64,000 nt of DNA from Leucobacter sp. OH1287 (GCF_003859945.1 NZ_RQYM01000002.1:1-64000); one strand, 5' to 3'. Shown: positions 37,703-47,060, counted from the first letter of the stretch. Numbers and translations are program-made. The notes: a model not told the origin generated them from the sequence alone.

Positions 37703-39034
37703 GTGAACAACACCCAGACCGATACGCGCTCGCGCACCCGCACTAAACCCCGGTTGCAGTCCATTGCCAGCCGGAAACAGCTGCTGGGTGTTGCCAGGCT
37801 GCGCGCGGAACGGTCGTGGGGGCAGTTCAAAACGCAGCGGGTTATCACCGGTTTCGGCATCGCGGTTGTGGCGATGACGGCGCTGTCGCTGCTCGCGGCT
37901 GTTTTCGGGCGGATCGCGGAAGCCTGGGTGCTCAGCTGCGTCGGCCTCGCACTGATTATCTGTGCGCTGCCGTGGCTTGTGGGCAAGCGCAGTCTCGCGG
38001 TTGACCTGCAGCTGTCGCGGGACCGGGTGACGGTCGGCGACGAAGCAACCGTTTCGGTGCTGATTAAAAACACCGGTCTGGCGCCTGCGCTGCCCGCTGA
38101 CGCGGAGATTCAGGTGGGTGCCGCGATCCAGTCGACGAAGCTGCCGATTCTGCTGCCGGGCGCGAAGCGACGGGTTGAGTACGCGATTGACACGGCAAAG
38201 CGGGGAGTCTACACGATCGGGCCGTTTGCGGTGGTGAGGCGGGATCCGCTAGAGATTTTTCGCCGGGAAACCAACTGGGAGGCGAGCTACGAGTGCTATG
38301 TTTGGCCGTATGTTGCGAGAATGCCCGAGCACACAGCCGGTCTGGTGCAGGACCTGGAGGGGCAGACATCACGCCGGATCGTCAGCAACGATATTGCGTT
38401 CCACGCGGTGCGCGAGTACGAGTACGGCGATGAGCAGCGGCATATCGACTGGAAGGCAACCGCGAAAACCGGTCGCCCGATGGTTCGCCAGTACGAGCAG
38501 ACGGAGACGGCGCGAGCCGCGATTCTGTTGGATGTGATCCCGGAGAGTTACGGCGATGACAGCGCCTCCGAGTACCGTTTTGAGACGGCGGTTTCTGCCG
38601 CGGCGAGCTTCGCGATGCAGGCGGTTTTGGAGGGGCGTGAGCGCTGCGTTGCCAGCGGCTTCCCGCTGCCGGGTAAACCGCCGAAGCAGAACGGTCTGCA
38701 GGAGCTTGCCGCGCACACCCCGAAGCAGCTGCTCGATAATCTTTCACGGGTGCAGGAGTTTCGGGAGGCGCCGCGCCTGCCGGAGCTGGTTAGGGCGCTG
38801 CTTGACGGGCAGCCGAACCTCACCCGCGCGGTGATTGTTACCGGTGACAGGCTGCCGCTTGACCAGTTGAAGCAGACGGTTGCGCAGCTTAACACCGTCG
38901 CAGATGTCACGGTTGTGCGCACAACCGCGCTGAATGTGCCGTTGACAACCCGCTCTATCTGGGGTGCCCGCGTTTGCACGATTGCCGCGCCAGCCGACGT
39001 TGCCGGCCTGCTTTTGAAGCGAGGTGTTAACTAG
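37703..39034 (+). CDS. DUF58 membrane protein
   Basis: A partner of MoxR with a VWA-like fold. The basic N-terminus is followed by two membrane segments (about 48-68 and 73-93) and a cytosolic DUF58 domain with REYEYGDEQRHIDWKATAK, the family signature. The length is 443 residues with a GTG start. The stop overlaps the next GTG (TAGTG). The MoxR-DUF58 pair probably assembles or activates an envelope complex; the target is unknown. Confidence 0.92.
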   Translation: MNNTQTDTRSRTRTKPRLQSIASRKQLLGVARLRAERSWGQFKTQRVITGFGIAVVAMTALSLLAAVFGRIAEAWVLSCVGLALIICALPWLVGKRSLAVDLQLSRDRVTVGDEATVSVLIKNTGLAPALPADAEIQVGAAIQSTKLPILLPGAKRRVEYAIDTAKRGVYTIGPFAVVRRDPLEIFRRETNWEASYECYVWPYVARMPEHTAGLVQDLEGQTSRRIVSNDIAFHAVREYEYGDEQRHIDWKATAKTGRPMVRQYEQTETARAAILLDVIPESYGDDSASEYRFETAVSAAASFAMQAVLEGRERCVASGFPLPGKPPKQNGLQELAAHTPKQLLDNLSRVQEFREAPRLPELVRALLDGQPNLTRAVIVTGDRLPLDQLKQTVAQLNTVADVTVVRTTALNVPLTTRSIWGARVCTIAAPADVAGLLLKRGVN

Positions 39035-41505
39035 TGCAGCAGAAACTGAAACAGCACGGTTTAGCACTGCTGTTTGTTTTCGCGATCGTCGCCACCGGAT
39101 GCTATCTTGCCTGGCCGATCTACCAAACCTGGTACGCGATTGTTGTGGCGGCGGCTGCGGCGCTTTTGGGTGCTGCGATCCAGACGCTTTTCCTGCTGAA
39201 AAAACTGCCTGTGATGGTGCGGATCCTGGTGGTGCTGCTCGGTCTTTTGTTGCTTGTGCCGATCAGCATGCCGGCGCTCTGGCAGCACCTGCCGGAGAGC
39301 TTCACAACCGGGATGCTTGACGGTATTGCCGCGCTGGTGCTCGGCTGGAAACAGCTGCTGACGCTCAGCCTGCCGGTTGGCGAGTATCAGACCGTGCTCG
39401 TTCCGCTCGCCGTTGTTAGCTACCTGACCGCCTTCCTTGTCTGCCTGCTGGCGACCACAAAACGCCCTTACACGGCGGCGTTCCCGGCGCTGCTGCCGCT
39501 GCTTTTCGCAACCTTCTTCGGGCAGGTTTTCGCCTCCCCGTCGGTTGGCTACAGCGTGTTTATTCTGCCCGCGCCATACGAGTTTATTGGCTGGCTGATC
39601 ACCGCAACGCTGCTGGCGCTGTGGGTGCGTTTAACAGCGGATCGTGAGCGGCGACTGCGGCTTCGCCGTGGTGCAAAGCTGGCGCAGCGTGGATCCACCA
39701 GCGACGCCGCTGAGAACACCGCCGCCGAACAGACCGTGAAACCGGTTGAGAAAAAGCGCGGTGGGGCAATTGGCGGCATCCTGTTCATGGTTGTTTCGGC
39801 GATTCTCGTGACCGCGCTCGCAGCCCCCTACGCGAACGGTTTTGACCGTCGCAGCCCGCGCCAGGCGATAACCCCGGAGGTGCTCGATCAGCTGCAGCTG
39901 AATCTGCTGTCTGCCTACCGCAGCAGTAAAACCGACACGGGTCTAAAGACTGAACTGTTTAGGGTTGAGAGCAACGATAAACTGCCGGAGCGGATGCGGC
40001 TCGCGGTGCTCAACGAGTACACGGGAACTGATTTTCGGATTTCGGCGGACACAAACTTTGGGCGCTTCCCGAGCGGGGTTGGTGCCTTCGACAGCACCCA
40101 GGTGACGGTGACCATGGGATCCGCCTACAGCGGTGTTTGGGCGCCAATTTCGCCGCCGCTCGGCAGCACCCCGAGCTTTGACGGGCCGAACGCGACCGCG
40201 CTGAGTAAGAGTTTCTACAGCGACGGTGAACTGGGTGCGGCGCTCGCAATCGGTGACGGTGCCGGGTTAACGCGCGGTGACTCGTACACGATCCGCATGT
40301 CGCACCGCACCGACACCGAGAAGGAGCTGGTGGCGGATCCGCGCAATGCGAAGCGTCTCGACGATAAAGAGTATCCTGAGCTGATCAGCTGGATTGCTGA
40401 CCAGGAGCAGCCCGCGAACGGCGCTGGCTACACGGAGCTGCTGCAGCGTTTGCGCGCCCGCGGCTATCTCAGCCACGCGCTGCAAAACACGGACGGCAGC
40501 GATGACTGGCTGAACCTGAACGGCACTGAGCTGCAGTTCTATTCGAGCCCGGCGGGACACTCGGCGGCGCGTGTTGAGAAACTATTTGAGCAGCTTAACG
40601 ATCAGGCGTCGAGCCTGCCTGAGAACGCACCGGCCGCGCAGTATGTGGCTGCGATCGGTGACGATGAACAGTTTGCAACCGCTGCGGCGCTGATCGCGCA
40701 GGCGCTCGGTTATGACGCCAGGGTTGTTATCGGCACCCGGTTGAGCGGCGCTGACACCGCGGTTCCGAGCTGTGACAACGGTGTTTGCACGGGCGCGAAC
40801 CTTGCCGCCTGGGTTGAGGTGAGCGGCGTTGACGGTAAGTGGGTGAGCTTCGATGTCACCCCGCAGACCGATAACCCGCCGATGGAGCTGAGCCTCGGCC
40901 AGCAGTTCCCGGAGTTCCCGACGGTTCCGGAGGAGCGCAACGCCGACCAGGTTGAACCGCCGCTCGGCAACACCGATGAGCAGGAGAACAACGAGGAGGC
41001 CGCCGCCGACACCTTCGTGGATGTGGCGCTGCCGTATCTGAGGGCCGCCTCGCTCGCGCTGCTCGGGATTCTGCTGCTGCTTTTGCCGCTGCTGTTTATT
41101 CCGACGATTAAGCGTCTGACGCGCCGCAAACGCAAGCGTGAGGAGGTGCCGTCGTACGCGGCTATCGCTGCCTGGGATGAGCTGCGGGATCGCGCAATCG
41201 ACGCCGGAGTGATCGCCGACGACAACACCACCCGGCCAACACAGGCGGCAGCGATCGGCACCCCGACCGCCGTCTATTTGGCCGCGGTTGCAGACTGGGC
41301 CGCGTTTGCAAAACAGCGGGTGACAAAGCAAAACGCCGAGGTTGCGTGGCAGATCGCGGAGAAAGAGCTGAGCGAGCGTGACCGGGAGATCGGGCGCTGG
41401 CAGCGACTCAAAGAGGCCTACAGTCTTCGCCGCTTCAAACAGCTGAAAACCCTGAAAACAGGTGTGAAAGCCGCTTTTCAAAAGCAAAGGGGCAAGCGCG
41501 GTTAG
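39034..41505 (+). CDS. TgpA-like transglutaminase-fold membrane protein, probably catalytically inactive
   Basis: An 823-residue membrane protein. Six or more N-terminal membrane segments (to about residue 260), an extracytoplasmic region, a transglutaminase-like core (about 540-620), a further membrane segment (about 670-690) and a cytosolic DUF4129-like tail match the TgpA layout. The core reads DDEQFATAAAL where active members have a Cys, and LAAWVEV where they have the catalytic His before AWVEV, so both key residues seem missing. A binding or scaffold role is more likely than cross-linking. GTG start overlapping the DUF58 stop. Confidence 0.85.
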   Translation: MQQKLKQHGLALLFVFAIVATGCYLAWPIYQTWYAIVVAAAAALLGAAIQTLFLLKKLPVMVRILVVLLGLLLLVPISMPALWQHLPESFTTGMLDGIAALVLGWKQLLTLSLPVGEYQTVLVPLAVVSYLTAFLVCLLATTKRPYTAAFPALLPLLFATFFGQVFASPSVGYSVFILPAPYEFIGWLITATLLALWVRLTADRERRLRLRRGAKLAQRGSTSDAAENTAAEQTVKPVEKKRGGAIGGILFMVVSAILVTALAAPYANGFDRRSPRQAITPEVLDQLQLNLLSAYRSSKTDTGLKTELFRVESNDKLPERMRLAVLNEYTGTDFRISADTNFGRFPSGVGAFDSTQVTVTMGSAYSGVWAPISPPLGSTPSFDGPNATALSKSFYSDGELGAALAIGDGAGLTRGDSYTIRMSHRTDTEKELVADPRNAKRLDDKEYPELISWIADQEQPANGAGYTELLQRLRARGYLSHALQNTDGSDDWLNLNGTELQFYSSPAGHSAARVEKLFEQLNDQASSLPENAPAAQYVAAIGDDEQFATAAALIAQALGYDARVVIGTRLSGADTAVPSCDNGVCTGANLAAWVEVSGVDGKWVSFDVTPQTDNPPMELSLGQQFPEFPTVPEERNADQVEPPLGNTDEQENNEEAAADTFVDVALPYLRAASLALLGILLLLLPLLFIPTIKRLTRRKRKREEVPSYAAIAAWDELRDRAIDAGVIADDNTTRPTQAAAIGTPTAVYLAAVADWAAFAKQRVTKQNAEVAWQIAEKELSERDREIGRWQRLKEAYSLRRFKQLKTLKTGVKAAFQKQRGKRG

Positions 41506-41553
41506 CCGTTTAGGCTGTAGAGTTATAGGAACAGGTTTTAGTGTGGAGGAAAT

Positions 41554-43449
41554 GTGCAGCTAACAACAATAATCGGGATTCTGTTTGGGAGCCTCGGTAT
41601 AGCGCTGTACGTTTGGTATGCCCTCGCCCTCTCGAAACTGTTCCCGGTCTTCGGTATCGAAAACTGGAAGGGTTATATCCCGTTCTACAACACCGCGCTG
41701 CTTTTCAAGCTCGCGGCCTACAACCCGCTCTTTGTGCTGATCGGACTGGTGCCGTTTGTTGGTATTACCGCGGTCTGGGTTATTCAGGTGCTGGCGATGC
41801 GCAAACTCGCCTCGCACTACTGGCGTGACGACACCGAGACCCTGCTGCTCGCGATCTTCCTACCGCCGCTTTGGGTGCAGCGTTTCACCCAGGTGCTAAC
41901 CGGCGCTGCAGGGGGTGGATCCAGGGCAAAGCAGCCGGCGCACGCCGCGCCGCAGGCAGCCGCCGCCGTCAACGGCGCTGGTTCGAACGGCGCTGTTGCA
42001 AACGGCGCTGCGCTGACCGACCCGCGGAGGAGCGGCGGTCCACAAACCCAAAAACCACAGGCTTCACCCCCTCACACCTCGGACTCAGAAGCCCCAGCTC
42101 AGCAGGTGAAAACCGGGCATCTGAACGGTTCACAGGCAGCGACCTCGCAGCCGAGCGCCGTTGCTGCTACTGTTGTATCATCTGGCAGTCCGCAAACCAC
42201 CCCGCAGCCCGCAGCCGCGGGGTCGAGCACGGCGCCGTACCGCGCAAAGCGTGCGCAGTTTGATCCGCAAACAGAATTACTATCTCAATCGCAACCCCCG
42301 CAGGCCGCGGTAGCTCCCGCTGCGGCAGAAATTAGAAGGACAGGGCAGATGCAAAACACCAGCGACTCAGATAGCTTCGCAGACCAGTCGATGACCTCGT
42401 CAGACTCATCGCTGGTGATGTCAGTCGGTACCGCAGCGGTTGTTGAGGCACAGCTTGCGGCGCTTGACGCTGCAGCGCTCGCCGCAGAAACCGACCCAAC
42501 CGGCACCTACACTCAGAGCCAACTGATTACTGACGCTGCCCCCGATGAGAGCCACAGCGTGGCTCGGGATGATGATGAGGGTGAGCACTCACACGTTGGT
42601 GACGTAGCAACCTCGCACATCGCTCCTGCTGCTCCTGCGCACGCCGCGGTGGATCCGGCAGCGGCCTCCAAGTCAGCTCCGGCCGCTTCTGGCCTGCGCG
42701 AGCCTAAGACCGTGACCGGTGAGAATGCGACCCCGGCGCACGCTGCACCGGAGCACGCCGCCTCGGAGCGCGCCGCTGATGAGGACGCTGAGCAGGCAGC
42801 AGCCGAGCTGGCCGCAGCTGAGCGTGCCGCAGACTACGCAGCTGCTGAGCAGGCAGCTGAGCGTGCCGCCGCCGAGGAAGCACTCGCGCGCGCCGCTGTT
42901 GCCGAGGAGGAGATTGACGACTCCGCTGTTGCCGGTGAGGCACCAGCCTCAGCCGCTGCCGCTGCGCCGATTTCGGCCGCCGCAGCGCTGGTTACCACTG
43001 TGCCGGTTGCGAGCGAACAGCACGCTGCTGTGCAGCAGGATGAGGCTGCGCAGGACGGTGACGGACTGTTCCACGAGCTTGACCACACCGACGACAGCAC
43101 CGTGGTTGTGCCGCGCGAGGACGAACGCCCAGAGTGGGAGATTGTGCTCGCTGACGGCACCGCTTTCACCCTGCAGGGCGATGATATTGTGGTTGGCCGT
43201 GATCCTAAAACCGCTGGCGCGAAGCTGAAGCTGCCAGACGTTACAAAAACTCTCTCCCGCTCACACGCGCGTTTCACCTACGTTGAGTCGGAGGACAGCT
43301 GGCAGATCGAGGATCTTGGCTCACAGAACGGCACGGTTATCTACCCGCCGGGTGTTGTTGAGCACGAACTGACCGCGGGTGTGAAGGAGACAGCAACCTC
43401 CCAGATGCTGCTGGGCACCCTCCCGGTAACGCTGCGCCACAAAGACTAA
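41554..43449 (+). CDS. membrane FHA-domain protein with OdhI/GarA-like Thr switch
   Basis: A 631-residue protein. The N-terminal part (about 1-115) has several membrane segments of the DUF5684 type (SKLFPVFGIENWKGYIPFYN region). A long Ala/Gln/Pro-rich linker follows, including Glu/Ala-rich helical heptads (about 390-465). The C-terminal FHA domain (about 530-625) has VVGRDP, SRSHARF and GSQNGT, the phospho-Thr contact motifs. Just before it, Thr516 in DDSTVVVP resembles the Thr motif that OdhI and GarA use for self-binding after phosphorylation. GTG start. It is the likely reader of the upstream kinase. Confidence 0.88.
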   Translation: MQLTTIIGILFGSLGIALYVWYALALSKLFPVFGIENWKGYIPFYNTALLFKLAAYNPLFVLIGLVPFVGITAVWVIQVLAMRKLASHYWRDDTETLLLAIFLPPLWVQRFTQVLTGAAGGGSRAKQPAHAAPQAAAAVNGAGSNGAVANGAALTDPRRSGGPQTQKPQASPPHTSDSEAPAQQVKTGHLNGSQAATSQPSAVAATVVSSGSPQTTPQPAAAGSSTAPYRAKRAQFDPQTELLSQSQPPQAAVAPAAAEIRRTGQMQNTSDSDSFADQSMTSSDSSLVMSVGTAAVVEAQLAALDAAALAAETDPTGTYTQSQLITDAAPDESHSVARDDDEGEHSHVGDVATSHIAPAAPAHAAVDPAAASKSAPAASGLREPKTVTGENATPAHAAPEHAASERAADEDAEQAAAELAAAERAADYAAAEQAAERAAAEEALARAAVAEEEIDDSAVAGEAPASAAAAAPISAAAALVTTVPVASEQHAAVQQDEAAQDGDGLFHELDHTDDSTVVVPREDERPEWEIVLADGTAFTLQGDDIVVGRDPKTAGAKLKLPDVTKTLSRSHARFTYVESEDSWQIEDLGSQNGTVIYPPGVVEHELTAGVKETATSQMLLGTLPVTLRHKD

Positions 43450-43461
43450 GAGCGGCTCTGT

Positions 43462-44457
43462 ATGCTTGCGCACGCAGAGTCTGCTGACGACACAACCCCG
43501 GGGTCGGACGACACCGTCTCCGTTGTGGACGAGACGGCGGACGAAACCGCTGATGTCGCCGACGAGACGATCGCTCCGGCTGATGAGACTGTCGCGCCGG
43601 TTGATGAGACGGTTGCTGTGGGGGATCTCACCGTACCGGTGTCGCGCTATTTCTTCTTCGCCGATGACCAGACCTCCCACGTCTCTGAAGACACCGTTTC
43701 GGTGCTCGATGAAACCATCGCGGTCGCCGATGAAACCATCGCGGTCGCCGATGAAACCATCGCGGTATCTGACGAGACGGTCGCGGTATCTGACGAGACG
43801 GTTGCAGTCTCGGATCTGACCGTTGCTGTTTCTGATGAAACCATCGCTGTCTTTGACGAGACCGTCGCCGCTCCCGGCAAACGGGCCGCCACCGCCGGGG
43901 TCAGCCAAAAAGCGAGCGACAAGGCCGAGTCTGACGCTGCCGAGCAGGCAGAGAGCGCCGCAGCAGACCGGGACGGCGGTGACACCGGATCCATTAGCGA
44001 CGCCGATCACGGATCCATTAGCGACGTAGACCTGGGAGCGATCGACCGCAGCGGCTCCAGCAGCATGGACGATGACGAGTCGGACGACTTCACAACCGCA
44101 ATGCCGAAGCGCGGCAACCTGCTGTCAACCGCGACACTGGAGAAGCGCTTCCGCGACAGCAACTCCGCAAAGGGCTCAACACTCGACGAACTCGCGGTGT
44201 TCTCTGCCCGCGATATTCCGGCGGTTTGGAGTGTGCGAGAGCTGGTTGACCTGGGAGGTGACAGCGCCGCAGCCGCAGCCCCGAAGCTTAGCCCGTTCCC
44301 CGAGATTAACGAGGGTCTGATCCCGCTGCAACAGCTGGAAGAACTGCCCGCGCGCAAAACCCCAGCACCGCTGCGTAGCCTGGTTATCGCGGGTCAGATC
44401 GCAATCACCGCGGTTGCCGGGCTGGGTATCTACTGGGTGCTGGGCGAGCTGCTTTAG
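43462..44457 (+). CDS. tail-anchored protein with DET(I/V)AV heptad repeats
   Basis: A 331-residue protein of no family I recognise. From about residue 16 to 138 it has about 16 seven-residue units of the form [DE][DEL]T[VI]xV(A/S), interrupted only by one unit (RYFFFAD) that keeps the register. An acidic Ser-rich region follows (to about 215), then a small folded part and one membrane segment at the C-terminus (about 308-328), so the repeats should be cytosolic. Each Thr has acidic residues before it and Val at +3, the pattern preferred by FHA domains. The start ATG 43462 lies 12 nt after the FHA gene. Confidence 0.75.
   Translation: MLAHAESADDTTPGSDDTVSVVDETADETADVADETIAPADETVAPVDETVAVGDLTVPVSRYFFFADDQTSHVSEDTVSVLDETIAVADETIAVADETIAVSDETVAVSDETVAVSDLTVAVSDETIAVFDETVAAPGKRAATAGVSQKASDKAESDAAEQAESAAADRDGGDTGSISDADHGSISDVDLGAIDRSGSSSMDDDESDDFTTAMPKRGNLLSTATLEKRFRDSNSAKGSTLDELAVFSARDIPAVWSVRELVDLGGDSAAAAAPKLSPFPEINEGLIPLQQLEELPARKTPAPLRSLVIAGQIAITAVAGLGIYWVLGELL
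43507..43875 (+). repeat. 21-bp tandem coding repeats
   Basis: Units begin at 43507 and run in two blocks (43507-43644 and 43687-43875). The eight units 43708-43875 are the most regular, the first two being identical. They encode the heptad repeats. Codon drift between units (GAT/GAC, ACC/ACG) while the Thr stays fixed suggests selection on the protein rather than recent duplication alone. Confidence 0.85.
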
Positions 44458-44622
44458 CGGGCGGATCCACCCAGAACAACCCCAAACCTGATACACAATT
44501 CAGCACCAGCAACTATAGTTGAGAGTGGTACTGCCGAGCGTTCAGCCTGTGTGGTACCAAAGTGTCCCGACCACTTTATATGCTGATACCGTCAAGCTGT
44601 ACAACAACAAGAAAGAAGTATC

Positions 44623-45123
44623 ATGGGATTTTTTAGCAATTCAGACCCCGGTCTTACTCCACCCGCTGAGGAGCTCGCACCGGTTAGCTACGATCGGTTG
44701 AAGAGCGTGCTCGAGTCCCATGAGTGGAACTACTCGCAGCAGGAGGATGGTGCGCTCGTCGCTAACTGGGATCACGCACACCACTTCTTCCTGATTTTCG
44801 GTGAGAGTGACGAGATGTGTGCAATCCGTGGTATCTGGTCAAAGAAGCTGACCAACCCGGAGCGTTTCTCAGAGCTGCTGCTGCACATCAACGAGTGGAA
44901 CAAGACTAAGCTCTTCCCAAAGGCTTACCTGCTCGATGATGACGAGCCAAGCGCGACGGTCGGGTTTGAGTGCGTAATAGACTATGAGTTTGGGGTCACC
45001 GAGAAGCAGCTTGACCTGCTGGTGCGGCAGACCCTGGTGACCGGCCACCAGCTCTGTGAGCAGCTGGACGGGGCATTCCCCGACGCTGTTTCACAGATCG
45101 AAGAGCCTAAAGAACAGAGCTAG
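44623..45123 (+). CDS. YbjN-domain protein
   Basis: A cytosolic 166-residue protein with the YbjN / type III secretion chaperone-like fold: WNYSQQEDGALVANWD, then FLLHINEW-type and LDLLVRQTL segments. Family members are linked to stress and motility control, with no known reaction. It lies 165 nt after the repeat protein and 51 nt before the Hsp90 gene. The gap 44458-44622 holds a TATAGT -10 candidate near 44513 and a direct repeat GTGGTAC, so it may start a separate transcript. Confidence 0.85.
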   Translation: MGFFSNSDPGLTPPAEELAPVSYDRLKSVLESHEWNYSQQEDGALVANWDHAHHFFLIFGESDEMCAIRGIWSKKLTNPERFSELLLHINEWNKTKLFPKAYLLDDDEPSATVGFECVIDYEFGVTEKQLDLLVRQTLVTGHQLCEQLDGAFPDAVSQIEEPKEQS

Positions 45124-45174
45124 GGTCTAAACAAACCCGAATCGTAAAACAACAACCAAACAACTGGAGTTAGT

Positions 45175-47037
45175 GTGACTACTGAAACCGAGCTGACCGC
45201 GGCTGGTCGTGAGCGATTCCAGGTTGATCTGTCGGGAATGATCGACCTGCTATCAAAGCACCTCTACTCTGGCCCGCAGGTCTATATTAGAGAGCTGCTG
45301 CAGAACGGTGTTGACGCGATCACCGCTCGCAGAGCACTCGAACCAGACTGCGCAGCGCAGGTGCGGCTTTCCGTTGACGAGTCAGGTGAGCTGCCGGTTC
45401 TGACAATGTTTGACACCGGGATCGGGCTAACCGCCGACGAGGCGAGGTCACTGCTCGCAACAATCGGTCGCTCCTCCAAAAAAGACGCAGACCTCGGGGT
45501 CGGCCGCGCCGAGTATCTCGGCCAGTTCGGCATTGGTCTGCTGTCGGCGTTCCTGGTTGCAGACAAGATCGAGGTTTGGTCTAAGAGCGTTAAGGGCGGG
45601 CCGGCGATTCACTGGGTTGGCGAGTCGGAGGGCACCTTCGCGGTTTCAGAGCTCTCCGACAGTGAGATCCCGGAGGGGATTAAAGACGGCGGCACAATGG
45701 TGCGGCTCGGTGGCCGCTACGACAGCTCACAGTGGGTTTCGTTCCAGACCGTGAAACGCCTCACCGAAGAGTATGGCTCAATGTTGCCGCTAGAGGTGCT
45801 GCTAGAAACACCGGTCGGGGAGAACGACAAAATCTGGTCGCGCGTTACCGTGCCGGCCCTGCCGTGGAAGCAGGAATACCCAGACCAGCAGACCCGCAAA
45901 CGGGCGCTGTCACAGCACTGCGAAAAGGTTTTCGGGATCACCCCGCTCGATGTTATTGACCTGAGCGTGCCAGCGCTCGGCATCACCGGTGCGGCGTTTG
46001 TGCTCCCGCAGGCGGTGGCTCCGGGATCCGGCCAGCACCACGTCTACCTGAAGCAGATGCTGCTCGGCGCCAGAATCGAGAACATCCTGCCAGACTGGGC
46101 GTTCTTTGTGCGCGCAATTATTGACACCGACAGTCTGCACCCAACCGCCAGCCGTGAGCAGCTGCACGAGGATCAGTCACTGCTGATCGCGCGTGAGACC
46201 ATGGGTGAGCAGTTGAAGGCGTGGATCACGTCAACCCTCAGCGAGTACAACTCACTGTCGCGCAACTTCGTGCAGGCGCACAACCTGGCGTTGCGCGCCG
46301 CGGCTGTCACCGACACCGCGCTGCTTGAGCTTGTCGCAAAAACTATGCCGTATGAGACAACGCTTGGGCTTTTGACGCTGGAGGAGGCTCGCAAAGACGG
46401 GCAGCTGCTCTACGCAACAACGGTTGAGGCATATCGGCGGATCTCGAACGTCGCCAGGGTCGCAGGTATCTGCGTTGTTAACGCGGGCTACGCCTACGAC
46501 ACCGAACTGATCCAAAAGCTCGCGCTGAAACCGGACTGGTCGGCGCGCGAGCTGCAGGTTGAAGACATCACCAAGGTGCTAGAAACCCCGTCGGCGGAGC
46601 GTGAGTTGGCAACCGCCGCAGCGATCTCGGACGCGAGACAGCTGCTCGCAGACTCTGACAGTGATGTTCTGCTGCGCAACTTTGAGCCGGCAACACTGCC
46701 CGCGGTTGTGCTGCTCGACCCAGACAAGCTGCACAAGGAGCGCCTCAACGAACAGCTAGAACAGGAAGACGATATGTGGTCTGGGCTGTTAGAGAGTATC
46801 TCGCTCGACGGCACAACCAGGTCACGCACGCTCGTGCTCAACGACCAGTCAAGTGTTATCCGCCAGCTGCTCAGCTCACCCTCGGCAGAACTGTTTAACG
46901 CGGGTCTGATCGCTGTGTTCCTGTCCGCTGTCTCACAGTCGGGGGAGTACCTGCACGAGCACGAGGCGGAGGCACTCGGATCCTCCCTGGAGCTGCTTAT
47001 GCAGGCCGCATTCACAAACGAAAAATACCAGTCATAG
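45175..47037 (+). CDS. Hsp90-family chaperone (HtpG-like)
   Basis: An ATP-dependent chaperone of 620 residues. GHKL motifs: RELLQNGVDA (E40 and N44, replacing the usual RELISNASDA), DTGIGL (D80), and GQFGIGLLSAF (116-126). The middle and C-terminal dimerisation regions follow. Sequence differences place it in the divergent actinobacterial Hsp90 group rather than classical HtpG. It starts at GTG 45175 with a weak SD. The next gene, 23 nt on, encodes a helical-repeat protein, so the two are probably co-translated. Confidence 0.92.
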   Translation: MTTETELTAAGRERFQVDLSGMIDLLSKHLYSGPQVYIRELLQNGVDAITARRALEPDCAAQVRLSVDESGELPVLTMFDTGIGLTADEARSLLATIGRSSKKDADLGVGRAEYLGQFGIGLLSAFLVADKIEVWSKSVKGGPAIHWVGESEGTFAVSELSDSEIPEGIKDGGTMVRLGGRYDSSQWVSFQTVKRLTEEYGSMLPLEVLLETPVGENDKIWSRVTVPALPWKQEYPDQQTRKRALSQHCEKVFGITPLDVIDLSVPALGITGAAFVLPQAVAPGSGQHHVYLKQMLLGARIENILPDWAFFVRAIIDTDSLHPTASREQLHEDQSLLIARETMGEQLKAWITSTLSEYNSLSRNFVQAHNLALRAAAVTDTALLELVAKTMPYETTLGLLTLEEARKDGQLLYATTVEAYRRISNVARVAGICVVNAGYAYDTELIQKLALKPDWSARELQVEDITKVLETPSAERELATAAAISDARQLLADSDSDVLLRNFEPATLPAVVLLDPDKLHKERLNEQLEQEDDMWSGLLESISLDGTTRSRTLVLNDQSSVIRQLLSSPSAELFNAGLIAVFLSAVSQSGEYLHEHEAEALGSSLELLMQAAFTNEKYQS

Positions 47038-47060
47038 GCTAGATAGTCCGAAGAGGTCTC

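Noticed and set aside
43687-43875. CRISPR-like tandem repeats
   Set aside because: Units are 21 bp without spacers and lie in frame in a coding gene.
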